Below are positions 1 to 8,511 of a stretch of 64,000 nt of DNA, piece by piece. Where the stretch lies: assembly GCF_042646165.1 (NCBI RefSeq), contig NZ_JBHRTC010000018.1, one strand, 5' to 3'. Source of the stretch: Microbaculum marinum (GTDB lineage: Bacteria > Pseudomonadota > Alphaproteobacteria > Rhizobiales > Tepidamorphaceae). A program made the translations under genes and the position numbers. The notes beneath the pieces are model-generated. The model made no database searches. It was not told the DNA's origin and saw only the letters and a program-made list of their open reading frames with translations. Numbering within the stretch: the stretch's first letter is position 1; each line of letters opens with the position of its first letter.

Positions 1-430
1 GCCGGCTCTCCTGGTCGTCGAGTTCCGCGAGAAGGTCGAGCAGGGTTTCCTCGTCGAGCGATTCCAGGGCGCGGCCGGCATGCTGGCCGCGCAGGACGTG
101 CCCCCCAAGCTCACCGCTGTCATGGTCGAGAATCATCTCGAGCCAGGGAGATCGGACCGAGGAGGTCTGACCGCCGGTGCGCTGGGTGCGCGCCCCCATC
201 CCGGCAAAGGGATTGCTGCGGAAGCCCAGCAGGGAGAGGCCGACGAGGGCGATCGGCGCGGCAAACGCGAAGCGTCCCAGCACGGCAAGGCCGGCTGCCA
301 CCACAAGCAGGGCGATGCCCCCTCCCCTTCGCAGTCCCACGGCAAGAGACGCGGGATTGGCCTGGACGAAGGCGCGGAACGCCAGGATCGCCAGGACGAT
401 TCCGATCAGACCGAGCAAGAAGGCGCCCAT
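1..430 (-). CDS. Small membrane protein with expected C-terminal J-domain (partial, cut by left edge)
   Basis: Reading on the minus strand from the ATG at 428-430 gives an open frame to the window edge (143 codons). It starts MGAFLLGLIGIVLAIL, has a second hydrophobic segment at about residues 38-60, then a soluble part with LEMILDHDSGELGGHVL and a Leu/Asp-rich helix near the edge. This matches the N-terminal half of alphaproteobacterial membrane-anchored DnaJ-like proteins, whose J-domain is at the C-terminus; that part would lie left of base 1 and is not visible. It is followed upstream by a VWA gene only 13 nt away, a pairing I recall from rhizobial genomes. Function as a co-chaperone is inferred from family resemblance, not from a visible HPD motif. 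Confidence 0.7.
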   Translation of the reverse strand, partial: MGAFLLGLIGIVLAILAFRAFVQANPASLAVGLRRGGGIALLVVAAGLAVLGRFAFAAPIALVGLSLLGFRSNPFAGMGARTQRTGGQTSSVRSPWLEMILDHDSGELGGHVLRGQHAGRALESLDEETLLDLLAELDDQESR

Positions 431-443
431 CGTCTAGTTCACC

Positions 444-1175
444 TCAGCGCAGCTGCTGCAGCAACCGCTGGGCCTCGCCCCGTCCCTTGCCGTAATCGGA
501 CAGCGCCTTGTGCCCGCCGGCCGCATAGACGGCAACGGCCGACAGCAGTTCGCGCAGATGCTGTGCCGATCCGGCATCGAACCGGCAGTAGGCACCGTTG
601 GTCAGGCGCGCGATTTCGCGGAAAGCGCGCTCCGCGATCGCGTCGCGGCCCTCGTGGAACATGAACGCGCGGGTGCCGGTCAATCCGATTTCGCCGGCGA
701 TTGCGCACAACTCGTCGATCGATTCCTCCATGCAGTCGCCGATATAGACGAGCGCCTGGACCGGCTTCTTGCGGCTCTCGTCTCGCGTCCGCGACAGCAC
801 CTTGCGGATCTGCGTGTGGCCGCCACGACAATCGATCCGGGTCATCAGCCCGGCGAGCGCGCCGGGGTCGCTGACCCATCGGCTGGCCCGGCATTCGTTG
901 AAACCGCGGAAATAGACCAGTTGCACATCTAGACCGCCGATCGCTGCCGTTTCGTGAAACATCTCCGCCTGCAGCTTGCACGCGGTGTCCCAGGTCGGCT
1001 GGCGGCTCATCGTCGCGTCCATGGCGAAGACAAGCCTGCCCCGCCCGCCCGCCGGACGCGCGGAGGACATGGTCCGCGCCTGGGCCAGAAAGGCATCGAT
1101 CTGCGAGCGACTGCTCGCCTCCTCGACCGGATTCGCATCGGCTCGTGTCGTTGGGGTTTTCCGGTCCCCGGACAT
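444..1175 (-). CDS. VWA-like domain protein
   Basis: This encodes a 243-residue cytoplasmic protein with no signal peptide. After a polar N-terminus, residues from about 47 read RLVFAMDATMSRQPTWD, a strand plus metal-site-like turn (DxT in place of the usual DxSxS), followed by a Rossmann-type alternation with strands LDVQLVYFRG and ALVYIGD, as in VWA folds. The ATG lies behind an AAGGATA ribosome-binding sequence. It sits 13 nt upstream of the membrane J-domain gene and is probably cotranscribed with it. No enzymatic function can be assigned; a protein-interaction role is inferred. The degenerate metal site means cation binding is uncertain. Confidence 0.75.
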   Translation of the reverse strand: MSGDRKTPTTRADANPVEEASSRSQIDAFLAQARTMSSARPAGGRGRLVFAMDATMSRQPTWDTACKLQAEMFHETAAIGGLDVQLVYFRGFNECRASRWVSDPGALAGLMTRIDCRGGHTQIRKVLSRTRDESRKKPVQALVYIGDCMEESIDELCAIAGEIGLTGTRAFMFHEGRDAIAERAFREIARLTNGAYCRFDAGSAQHLRELLSAVAVYAAGGHKALSDYGKGRGEAQRLLQQLR

Positions 1176-1258
1176 CTTCGCTGTTATCCTTCGTGCCGCC
1201 TGGACGCTTTGCTCTCCCTAGAATTGGCGTCCTTGAGCAGAATCGCAATGTCGGGACC

Positions 1259-1696
1259 TCACAGCAGGCCCATCTCGACGAGCTCGCGACGCATGTCGGT
1301 GGGCATTTCGGCGATGCCCGACGTCGATGCCCCCAGGTCGGGCGGTGCGTCCCGGGAATCGAGATACCGCCAGCCCTGGAACGGCCCGCGCGGCCGGGGC
1401 TCGACCAGCACGACCTTGGGCTCCAGCACGAAACCGCATCGCGAAATTCCGTCGTCGCCGGTCACGGGTCTCAGTTCCAGAAGGCGCTGACGGCACTGGA
1501 TGATCCCCTTGATCACCCAATACAGCGACCCGCCGTCGAGCAGTTCATCCTGCCGTTTCGGGGTCATGCGGGTGACATGGACCTGCTCGGCAACCGTCCC
1601 TGCGCGACGCTTCGCCGCAAGCCGCTGATCGATCCACCCGGAGAGATCCTCGACGGAGTCGGCGCCGACGCAAAGCTTGATGAGATTGACGGTCAT
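1259..1696 (-). CDS. DUF1489 family protein
   Basis: The 145-residue product starts MTVNLIKLCVGADSVEDL, the characteristic opening of the alphaproteobacterial DUF1489 family, and contains the conserved YWVIKG segment and a Cys near the RCGFVLEP strand. There is no signal peptide or membrane helix. The length agrees with the family as I know it. The biochemical role is unknown. It lies 83 nt upstream (in transcription order) of the VWA/J-domain pair on the same strand and may share a transcript with them, though I saw no promoter or terminator that settles this. Confidence 0.85.
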   Translation of the reverse strand: MTVNLIKLCVGADSVEDLSGWIDQRLAAKRRAGTVAEQVHVTRMTPKRQDELLDGGSLYWVIKGIIQCRQRLLELRPVTGDDGISRCGFVLEPKVVLVEPRPRGPFQGWRYLDSRDAPPDLGASTSGIAEMPTDMRRELVEMGLL

Positions 1697-1813
1697 GGAC
1701 CCGAAACTAGCGTCTCGATGCCGAACGGCAAAGCCGCGACGCCTCGCCTGCGGCGCTATGAACAGGAAAGTGCAGGCGCGCCCGGGAGCCGATCCGACTT
1801 GGCGCGGCCCTGG

Positions 1814-2530
1814 CTACGCCGCCCCGCCGTCGATCCAGGCGAGAAGATCGGACACCCCGTCGAGAATCACGTCGGCATGCGGCGCCAGGTCGTCGCGCGA
1901 GCCGTTCCCGCTTAGGACGCCGACCGCCCAGCCTGCCCCCGCCGCTCGCGCCATCTCAAGATCGTGCGTGTTGTCGCCGACGACGGCCACTTCCTCCGGA
2001 TCGAGCCCTGTGGCGCCGCAGAAAGCATGAACCATGTCGGCGTGCGGCTTGGCGCGGGCGACGCTGTCGTAGCCGATCAGATGGGGGATGCGACCGGCCA
2101 GGCCCTGCCTATCCAGGAACGCCGAAAGCGAGGCGATGGAGTCGTTGGTGGCGATGCCGACAACAAGGTCGCGCCTTTCCAGTTCCCGGATCAATTCGTC
2201 CAGGTCGAGCAGCGGAGCAGACGTATGCGGGCCCATCGCCGCGCAGATGGCATCGACGCGGGCGCACTGGGCGTCGGCGTCGTCCGCCTCCAGCTGCGGC
2301 CACCACAGTCGCACGAGGTCCCTTGTCGAGCCCGCTGCCCAGACCGAGCCGGCACGGAACCGGCTCGTCGCCCGGTCGAGGCCCGCCGCCTCCAGCAGCG
2401 CTGCCGGTTCGCCGGTGGGCCGAAGCTCGGCGACGAGTTGTCGGATAACCGGTTCCCAGGTGGCGTCGCAGTCGATGAGGGTGCCGTCCTTGTCGAGCAA
2501 TACGCCGCGGACCTGACGGCGCCCGGCCAT
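1814..2530 (-). CDS. HAD-superfamily phosphatase
   Basis: This is a predicted phosphatase of the haloacid dehalogenase superfamily (238 residues). Motif I is LLDKDGTLID at about residues 10-19 (nucleophile Asp and the second catalytic Asp are both present). Motif II is IATND, and the C-terminal Asp motif is VVGDNTHD. A helical cap lies between motifs I and II, as in phosphoglycolate-phosphatase-like members. The ATG at 2528-2530 was chosen because motif I follows at once; a longer upstream frame would run into the nitroreductase gene. Its start is 1 nt from the nitroreductase stop, so the two are probably translationally coupled. The substrate cannot be predicted. Confidence 0.85.
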   Translation of the reverse strand: MAGRRQVRGVLLDKDGTLIDCDATWEPVIRQLVAELRPTGEPAALLEAAGLDRATSRFRAGSVWAAGSTRDLVRLWWPQLEADDADAQCARVDAICAAMGPHTSAPLLDLDELIRELERRDLVVGIATNDSIASLSAFLDRQGLAGRIPHLIGYDSVARAKPHADMVHAFCGATGLDPEEVAVVGDNTHDLEMARAAGAGWAVGVLSGNGSRDDLAPHADVILDGVSDLLAWIDGGAA

Positions 2531-2531
2531 C

Positions 2532-3113
2532 TCAGCCGCGCCAATGGCTGACGATGTCGGCAAGGTCCGGCCGGTCGCGCTCGATCGGGCCTTCGTCCGG
2601 AGTTCCCACATGCATGTATCCTGCGATGCGCTCGCCCTCCTCCATACCCAGTACGGCGGCCACGTCGCGATCGTAGGCCGGCCAGCCGGTAAGCCACTGC
2701 GCCGCATAGCCGAGGGCGTTCGTGGCGTGGATGAAGTTCATGCAGGCGGCACCGGCGGAGAGTTCCTGTTCCCACACCGGGATCTTCGGGTGCTCACCGG
2801 CGCGCGATACGACGACGACCAGCAGCGGGCCGCCGTCGCGCTTGCCGCGTTCGATACGCCCGGCCTCCTCGGAGGCGTCCGGATTGTTCGTCCGCCAGAT
2901 TTCCATGAGCCGGTCGACGAACGCGTTCCGGTCCGCGCCGGCGAGGACGATGAACCGCCACGGTGCCAATTTGCCGTGGTCGGGCACCCTCGCCGCGACG
3001 GTCAGGATCCGTTCCAGTTCAGCGCCCGACGGCGCCGGTTCGATCAGCCTGGCCGCCGGAATCGACCGGCGGGCCGAAAGATAGGTCATCAGTTCGGTAG
3101 ACGTTTGCGTCAT
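2532..3113 (-). CDS. Nitroreductase family protein
   Basis: A 193-residue flavoprotein of the nitroreductase family. Near the N-terminus is the typical FMN-contact region (LSARRSIPAARL, with R-R-S), followed by AARVPDHGKLAPWRFIVL, in which the PDHGKL...PWRF pattern is that of the short YdjA-like subgroup. The C-terminal half contains GAACMNFIHATNALGYAAQWLTG, matching the helix lining the flavin pocket. It probably acts as a cytosolic NAD(P)H-dependent, FMN-containing reductase on an unknown substrate. ATG at 3113 is favoured over an in-frame start 39 nt upstream because the family homology begins here. It is the first gene of a pair with the HAD phosphatase. Confidence 0.88.
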   Translation of the reverse strand: MTQTSTELMTYLSARRSIPAARLIEPAPSGAELERILTVAARVPDHGKLAPWRFIVLAGADRNAFVDRLMEIWRTNNPDASEEAGRIERGKRDGGPLLVVVVSRAGEHPKIPVWEQELSAGAACMNFIHATNALGYAAQWLTGWPAYDRDVAAVLGMEEGERIAGYMHVGTPDEGPIERDRPDLADIVSHWRG

Positions 3114-3232
3114 GCTCAATGGTGCCGATTTTTCGGGGCGGCCGCCTGCCAATGGGGTCGTGACGTCGGCGGACTGCCGCTTTATAGAGGGATCTCCTGC
3201 TGTTTATCGTTCAAAGATCCGGATTTCCAATC

Positions 3233-5182
3233 ATGTTTAAGCAAATTGTCTCAATCGTCGTATTTCTTCTCGCCGCCCTAAGCCTGACCAGTCCGATTCA
3301 CGCCCAACAGCGCGACGTCATGCTGGTGCTCGATGCCTCCAACAGCATGTGGGGGCAGATCGACGGCAAGAACAAGATCGTCATCGCCCGCGAGGTCGTA
3401 CGCGACGTTCTTGGCGACATTCCCTCGGACGTGCGCCTCGGCATCCTGGCCTACGGGCACCGTTCGGAAGGCGACTGCGGCGACATCGAAACCGTCGTCC
3501 CTGTCGGCCCGGTCGATTCCTCCGCCTACATGTCGGTGATCGACGGCATTTCGCCGAAGGGCAGGACGCCGCTCACGGAGGCGGTCCGCCGCGCCGCGGA
3601 GGCATTGAAATATACCGACGTGCCGGCGACCGTCATCCTCGTCAGCGACGGCATCGAGACCTGCAACGCCGACCCGTGTGCGCTTGCCGCCGAGCTCGAG
3701 TCGGCCGGGATCGACTTCACGGCACACGTTGTCGGCTTCGACGTCTCCGCTGAGGAAGCCGCAAGCTTCTCCTGCCTTGCCGAACTCACCGGCGGTCAGT
3801 TCTTCCAGGCCAGGAACGCCGGAGAGCTCACCGACGCGCTCGACACCGCCGTTCAGGAGGTCGCCGCAGCGGAACCCGAGCCGCAGCCGGAGCCAGTTGA
3901 GCAACCGGCACATACAGGGCCCAACCTCAAGCTCTCGGCAGTACCGGCGGAAGGCATGGAACCGCTTCAGAAGGGGCCATACTGGGTCATATCCGAGCCC
4001 CAGGCGGATGCGAGCGGCAAGCGCAAGGAGGTAAAGCGCAGCGGCAGTGCCCTCCCGGAACTCGAACTTCCCCCCGGCCGGTACTGGGTCGAGGTCTCCC
4101 ACAAGCAGGCCCGACAGGGGCGGGAAATCGAGATCCCGGAGAACGGCGTCGCCGAGGAAGTCTTCGTCTTCGGCGCGGGACGTCTGACGATTGTGGCATT
4201 GCCCAGCGAGGGCGCCGAGCCGCTTGGCCAGGCCTACTGGATCGTCTACAGCGCAGCCAAGGACATGAGCGGCAAGCGTGAGGAGATCGCGCGCAGCGGC
4301 AGCGCCAAGGCCGACTTCTTCCTGCCCGCCGGCGACTACTACGTCGAAGGCCAGTTCAAGAGCGCAAAGGCCGGCAAAGAGGTGTCGGTAGAGGCCGGCA
4401 AGCTCACCGAGGAAGCGGTGGTGCTCGGCGCCGGCATGCTGGTCGTTTCGGCATCGGTCACCGAAAACGGCGATCCCCTCGACGATGTCATGTTCATTGT
4501 GCAGGAAGCCAATGCCGACCTGTCGGGCAAACGAAAGGAGATCGCGAGGTCGGCGCGCCAGATCGCCGAATTCGGGCTGCCCGCAGGCAAGTATCGCGTG
4601 GTTGCAACCACCGGCGAAGCGGAAGGATCGACCGAGGTCGAAGTCGCTGCCAACCAACGCACCGAGCGCCAGATCGTCATCGACCTCGGGGCACTTCAAC
4701 TGAAGACATCTGTGACCGGCCTGTCCGGCGAACCGTCCGGAGTGCCGATCCGTTACGACGTCTATTCGGCCACGAAGGACATGTCGGGCAAGAGGACCAG
4801 CATCACCGCCTCGACGCGGCCGGTGCCGGTGTTCCGTCTGCCCAGCGGCGACTACTTCGTTGTCGCCCGGCTGGGTTCGCAGAACGTCCGCGCCGAGGCC
4901 GACGTCAAAGTTTCGACCGGCCAGCTGGCGGAAGTCGCCATCGAGCAGCAGGCCGGCTTCGTGAAGTTCGTCGTGGACGGCGACCCTTCCGACCGGGTGC
5001 GCTGGGACGTGATGGATGCCAGCGGCCAGAAGGTCGGGGCCTCGGTGCGCGAGGAGCTGGACTACGTTCTCGCACCCGGCGACTACGAGGTTCGCCTCAC
5101 CGTCGGCGACACTGCCACGACCGAGACCTTTTCGATCGGCTCTGCGGAATCCAAGGAGATCCGCGTTGCACCGCCATCGTGA
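3233..5182 (+). CDS. Exported VWA-domain protein with five tandem beta-repeats
   Basis: The 649-residue protein has a signal peptide (hydrophobic residues 7-19, cleavage expected after PIHA). A von Willebrand factor A domain follows at about 27-210, with an intact metal site DASNSM (Asp34, Ser36, Ser38), the Thr-containing loop GRTPLTEA, and VSDGIETC. A Pro/Glu-rich linker (about 211-227) leads into five repeats of roughly 85 residues. Repeats 1-4 share a core S-G-K-R-x-x-I followed by L-P-x-G-x-Y-x-V; repeat 5 is diverged. The fold looks like a small beta-sandwich of the carboxypeptidase-regulatory or Ig-like type. The next gene has similar repeats but no VWA domain. The protein is probably periplasmic or surface located; the ligand is unknown. 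Confidence 0.85.
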   Translation: MFKQIVSIVVFLLAALSLTSPIHAQQRDVMLVLDASNSMWGQIDGKNKIVIAREVVRDVLGDIPSDVRLGILAYGHRSEGDCGDIETVVPVGPVDSSAYMSVIDGISPKGRTPLTEAVRRAAEALKYTDVPATVILVSDGIETCNADPCALAAELESAGIDFTAHVVGFDVSAEEAASFSCLAELTGGQFFQARNAGELTDALDTAVQEVAAAEPEPQPEPVEQPAHTGPNLKLSAVPAEGMEPLQKGPYWVISEPQADASGKRKEVKRSGSALPELELPPGRYWVEVSHKQARQGREIEIPENGVAEEVFVFGAGRLTIVALPSEGAEPLGQAYWIVYSAAKDMSGKREEIARSGSAKADFFLPAGDYYVEGQFKSAKAGKEVSVEAGKLTEEAVVLGAGMLVVSASVTENGDPLDDVMFIVQEANADLSGKRKEIARSARQIAEFGLPAGKYRVVATTGEAEGSTEVEVAANQRTERQIVIDLGALQLKTSVTGLSGEPSGVPIRYDVYSATKDMSGKRTSITASTRPVPVFRLPSGDYFVVARLGSQNVRAEADVKVSTGQLAEVAIEQQAGFVKFVVDGDPSDRVRWDVMDASGQKVGASVREELDYVLAPGDYEVRLTVGDTATTETFSIGSAESKEIRVAPPS

Positions 5183-5195
5183 GCAATGGGCCGGT

Positions 5196-5229
5196 CGCGC
5201 GGTTGCGGTCGAACGGCCGCAGCCGCGCG
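5196..5229 (+). other. Strong GC hairpin after the VWA gene
   Basis: A 13-bp stem with one G-T wobble and an 8-base loop starts 14 bases after the stop codon of the VWA-repeat gene (left arm CGCGCGGTTGCGG, right arm CCGCAGCCGCGCG). There is no T-run, so it is not a standard intrinsic terminator. It may stabilise or partially terminate the upstream transcript. Confidence 0.5.
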
Positions 5230-5270
5230 ACGACGCCGCATCCATGCCACATTCTCTGCTCTCAGTTGCA

Positions 5271-5293
5271 GCCGGCCGAGAGTATCGGCCGGC
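5271..5293 (+). other. Perfect 9-bp inverted repeat
   Basis: The arms GCCGGCCGA and TCGGCCGGC are separated by 5 bases. It lies between the two beta-repeat genes, about 80-100 bases upstream of the second start. No T-run follows on either strand. It is the second hairpin in this 190-base gap and may uncouple expression of the two genes. Confidence 0.45.
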
Positions 5294-5372
5294 TACAACC
5301 CACTAGTAATTCGACAGCGGATCCCGTCACACGATACGTTCCACGGTGACGAATCCAGCCGGCACCGATTCC

Positions 5373-6458
5373 ATGACCGTACTCCAGAAACTCCTGTCAC
5401 GTCCGGTACGATTCTGGTTGGGTCCCATTGTGCTCGCCGCACTCGCCGCGCCGGTGGCTGCAGCGTCGCCCGTCCACGCTACCGGCGAGCAGGAGGTCGC
5501 CGGGGCGGCGCCCGCATCGCCAATCGTCGTCGCCCAGGTCACCTCCGTCCCGCTGCCGCGGGCACGACCGCTGATGCGCGCCCCCTCCTCCGACAGACCG
5601 GTCACCCTGCCCGGCGGCACGCCGCTCGATCTGCTGCAGGGGCTGGACATGAATCCGGACGGCAATTTCGAAACGCCGCTCAGCGACATTGCCAGGCCGA
5701 GCCGGCAGCTCGAGGTGACCGCCCGTCTCGTCGAGGGTGGCGAGACGTTGCTAGACGGATTGTCCTGGCGAATCTATCGCGCCCAGCCCGCCGCCGACGG
5801 GTCATTCGAGCTCGTCGAGGAAAGCCACAATGCGGCCCCGGTCTTCAGCCTGCCGGCGGACGACTACATCGTCCATGTCGCCTACGGCCTGGCGAACACG
5901 GCGTCGCGTGTTTCACTGGTCGACGGCCCGCAACAGCAGGCGCTTGACCTGAATGCGGGTGGAATGCGCGTATCGCCGCTTGGCGAGCTCGAGGAAGCGC
6001 TGTCGGACCGACAGGTGTCGCTGTCGATCTACTCGTCCGAACAGGATGAATACGGACAGCGCAAGCTGCTCGTCGAGGAGGCGCCCGCAGGCAAGATCAT
6101 TCCCCTCAACGCCGGCACCTATCATGTCGTCAGCCGCTTCGGCGACGCCAATTCCGTGATGCGCGCGGATATTCGCGTGCAGCCCGGCCAACTCACCGAG
6201 GCGACGATCATGCATCGCGCTGCCGAAGTGACGCTGAAGCTGGTCAACGAACAGGGTGGCGAAGCTCTGGCGAATACCGCCTGGAGCATCCTGTCTCCGG
6301 GCGGCGACGTGGTGAAGGAAAGTTACGGGGCCTTCCCCGCACACGTGCTGGCCGCAGGCGAGTATTCGGTCGTCGCCCGCCACGACGGCAATCTGTACAG
6401 CCGCGAATTCGTGGTCGAGCCGGGCCGCGATTCCGAGGTCGAGCTTATCGCGAGATAG
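5373..6458 (+). CDS. Exported beta-repeat protein, paralogous to the VWA protein repeats
   Basis: This is a 361-residue protein beginning MTVLQKLLSR with a hydrophobic stretch (FWLGPIVLAALAAPVAAA) that forms a signal peptide. After a proline-rich linker it has three repeats of about 85 residues starting near RQLEVTARL, MRVSPLGEL and EVTLKLVNE, each with the pattern of a strand, then LPADDYIV, LNAGTYHVV or LAAGEYSVV. The same L-x-A-G-x-Y-x-V signature occurs in the repeats of the preceding VWA protein, so the two probably arose from a common module. A GTG nine codons upstream is an alternative start. Function is unknown; a periplasmic partner of the VWA protein is an inference from adjacency and shared fold. 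Confidence 0.75.
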   Translation: MTVLQKLLSRPVRFWLGPIVLAALAAPVAAASPVHATGEQEVAGAAPASPIVVAQVTSVPLPRARPLMRAPSSDRPVTLPGGTPLDLLQGLDMNPDGNFETPLSDIARPSRQLEVTARLVEGGETLLDGLSWRIYRAQPAADGSFELVEESHNAAPVFSLPADDYIVHVAYGLANTASRVSLVDGPQQQALDLNAGGMRVSPLGELEEALSDRQVSLSIYSSEQDEYGQRKLLVEEAPAGKIIPLNAGTYHVVSRFGDANSVMRADIRVQPGQLTEATIMHRAAEVTLKLVNEQGGEALANTAWSILSPGGDVVKESYGAFPAHVLAAGEYSVVARHDGNLYSREFVVEPGRDSEVELIAR

Positions 6459-6470
6459 AGTACGGCCGGC

Positions 6471-8441
6471 CTATTCCTCTGCGTGAATGACGATCAGCTT
6501 CTGGCCTTCGCCAACCTGTTCGCCTTCGTTCGCAGCCACTTCGGAGACCGTTCCGGCCCGACCGGCGGTCAGCGTATGCTCCATCTTCATGGCCTCGATC
6601 ACCGCAAGCTTGTCGCCGCGCGCGACGGTCGCTCCCGTCTCCACATGTAGAGAAATCACCTTGCCGTGCATGGGAGCGCGAACGATGGCGTCTCCATCCG
6701 GCGTGTCCAGGTCACCGGAAAGCGCATTGCGGCTCGCGACCAGGAACTGCCGACCGTCGACGAGGACATAGATCCCCTCGACGGTGTCGACGAGATCCGC
6801 ATCCAGCTCGTCCTCGCCGTTGACCGGGCCCGAGACGCGTACCGCCGGACCGCCCTCGGCCCATTCAATCCCGACCGTCCCTGGTGCCCCGTCGACGAGG
6901 ATGGGCCTGGCAACGTGCCGTATGCCGCTGAGCTGAAAGCTGTCGGCGACACTCCACGGGGAGGCTGCCTCGTTCGAGCGGCGCCTCCGCTCTGTCTCGA
7001 TGCGCTCCCCCTCGCGTTCGATCAGCCGCAGTGCGCCTAGGGCCACCGCGGCCTCGCGCAACGAGTCGGGGACGCTGACGAGGCCGTCCAGCTTTCGATC
7101 GATCAGGCCGGTATCGAAGTGGTTCGAGCGAAAATCCGGATCGTCGGCGAGCTTCTGGAGAAAGCCGATATTGGACCGGGGGCCGGCAACCAAGCTGGCG
7201 CGCAGCGCGGCCGACAGGCGGTCCAGCGCCTCGTCGCGGCCTGCGCCGCAGGCAATGACCTTGGCAATCATCGGATCGTAGAACGGTGCGACGGTGTCGT
7301 CCTCGCGCACACCGGTATCGATGCGGATGCCATCGCCGGCAGCGAGTTCGAGGACTTGCAACCGGCCGGTCGACGGCAGGAAGCCGTTATCGGGATCCTC
7401 GGCGTACAACCGCGCCTCGACGGCGTGCCCCGACAGCGCTATCGACTCCTGCATCAGCGGCAGCGGCTCTCCCGCGGCAACGCGCAACTGCCACTCCACG
7501 AGGTCCTGGCCAGTCACCGCTTCCGTCACCGGATGCTCGACCTGCAGCCGCGTGTTCATCTCCATGAAATAGAACGGCGAATCGTCGGACAGCGGCTTTG
7601 AACCGTCGACGATGAACTCGATCGTTCCGGCGCCGCGATAGCCCACGGCGAGCGCGGCCTTCACCGCGGCATCGCCCATCCTGGTCCTGAGGCCCTCGGT
7701 CATGCCCGGGGCCGGCGCTTCCTCGATGACCTTCTGATGGCGGCGCTGCAGCGAGCAGTCGCGCTCGAACAGGTGGACGGCGTTGCCGTGGGAATCGCCG
7801 AACACCTGCATCTCGATGTGGCGCGGCTTGGAAACGAACTTCTCGATCAGGACGCGGTCGTCCCCGAACGCCGACTTGGCTTCCCGCTTGGCGCCCGAAA
7901 GGGCATCGTCGAACTCGATCGCCTTGTCGACGCGGCGCATGCCCTTGCCGCCGCCACCGGCGACGGCCTTGATCAGAACCGGATAGCCGACCTCGTATGC
8001 CTTCTCGCGCAGGAAGTCCGCGTCCTGCTTGGCGCCGTGAAAGCCGGGCACGACCGGCACCCCCGCCTTCTCCATCAGCGCCTTGGCACCGTCCTTAAGC
8101 CCCATCGCGCGAATCGCGGATGCATCCGGCCCGACGAAGATCAATCCGGCGTTCTGGCAGGCTTCGGCAAAGGCTGCGTTCTCGGACAGGAAGCCATAGC
8201 CGGGATGGATCGCCCCGGCCCCGGTCTCCCGCGCCGCCTCGATGATGCGGTCGGCACGCAGGTAGCTGTCGGTGGCTGGTGCCGGACCGATCCGCACCGC
8301 CATGTCGGCCAGTTCGACATGCATGGCTCCTGCGTCGGCATCCGAATAGACCGCGACCGTCGTCAGCCCCATGCGACGGGCAGTGGCGATGACCCGGCAC
8401 GCGATCTCGCCCCGGTTGGCGATCAGGAGGGTGTCGAACAT
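6471..8441 (-). CDS. mccA: Biotin-dependent acyl-CoA carboxylase alpha subunit, probably methylcrotonyl-CoA carboxylase
   Basis: A 656-residue polypeptide combining biotin carboxylase (residues 1 to about 450) with a C-terminal biotinyl domain. Visible motifs are FDTLLIANRGEIACRV at the N-terminus, the ATP-grasp glycine loop KAVAGGGGKGMR, the ERDCSLQRRHQKVIEEAPAP segment, EMNTRLQVEHPVTE, and the biotin attachment site EAMKMEH with Lys at about 619. Length and domain order fit the alpha subunit of methylcrotonyl-CoA carboxylase (leucine breakdown) or geranyl/propionyl-CoA carboxylases. The carboxyltransferase (beta) gene is not in this window, so the acyl-CoA specificity is inferred. It is a different gene from the fatty-acid synthesis accC at 51906. 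Confidence 0.85.
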   Translation of the reverse strand: MFDTLLIANRGEIACRVIATARRMGLTTVAVYSDADAGAMHVELADMAVRIGPAPATDSYLRADRIIEAARETGAGAIHPGYGFLSENAAFAEACQNAGLIFVGPDASAIRAMGLKDGAKALMEKAGVPVVPGFHGAKQDADFLREKAYEVGYPVLIKAVAGGGGKGMRRVDKAIEFDDALSGAKREAKSAFGDDRVLIEKFVSKPRHIEMQVFGDSHGNAVHLFERDCSLQRRHQKVIEEAPAPGMTEGLRTRMGDAAVKAALAVGYRGAGTIEFIVDGSKPLSDDSPFYFMEMNTRLQVEHPVTEAVTGQDLVEWQLRVAAGEPLPLMQESIALSGHAVEARLYAEDPDNGFLPSTGRLQVLELAAGDGIRIDTGVREDDTVAPFYDPMIAKVIACGAGRDEALDRLSAALRASLVAGPRSNIGFLQKLADDPDFRSNHFDTGLIDRKLDGLVSVPDSLREAAVALGALRLIEREGERIETERRRRSNEAASPWSVADSFQLSGIRHVARPILVDGAPGTVGIEWAEGGPAVRVSGPVNGEDELDADLVDTVEGIYVLVDGRQFLVASRNALSGDLDTPDGDAIVRAPMHGKVISLHVETGATVARGDKLAVIEAMKMEHTLTAGRAGTVSEVAANEGEQVGEGQKLIVIHAEE

Positions 8442-8511
8442 CCCGTTCTTATGTCATTGCAACCGGCTGGGGGCAATCTGCAGTTCGACTTCCGGCGGCC
8501 ATGCCGAGCGG

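Noticed and set aside
3278..5245. 655-codon minus-strand open frame opposite the VWA-repeat gene
   Set aside because: Shadow of the real gene in GC-rich DNA: no family pattern, and the plus-strand frame has a signal peptide, VWA motif and repeats.
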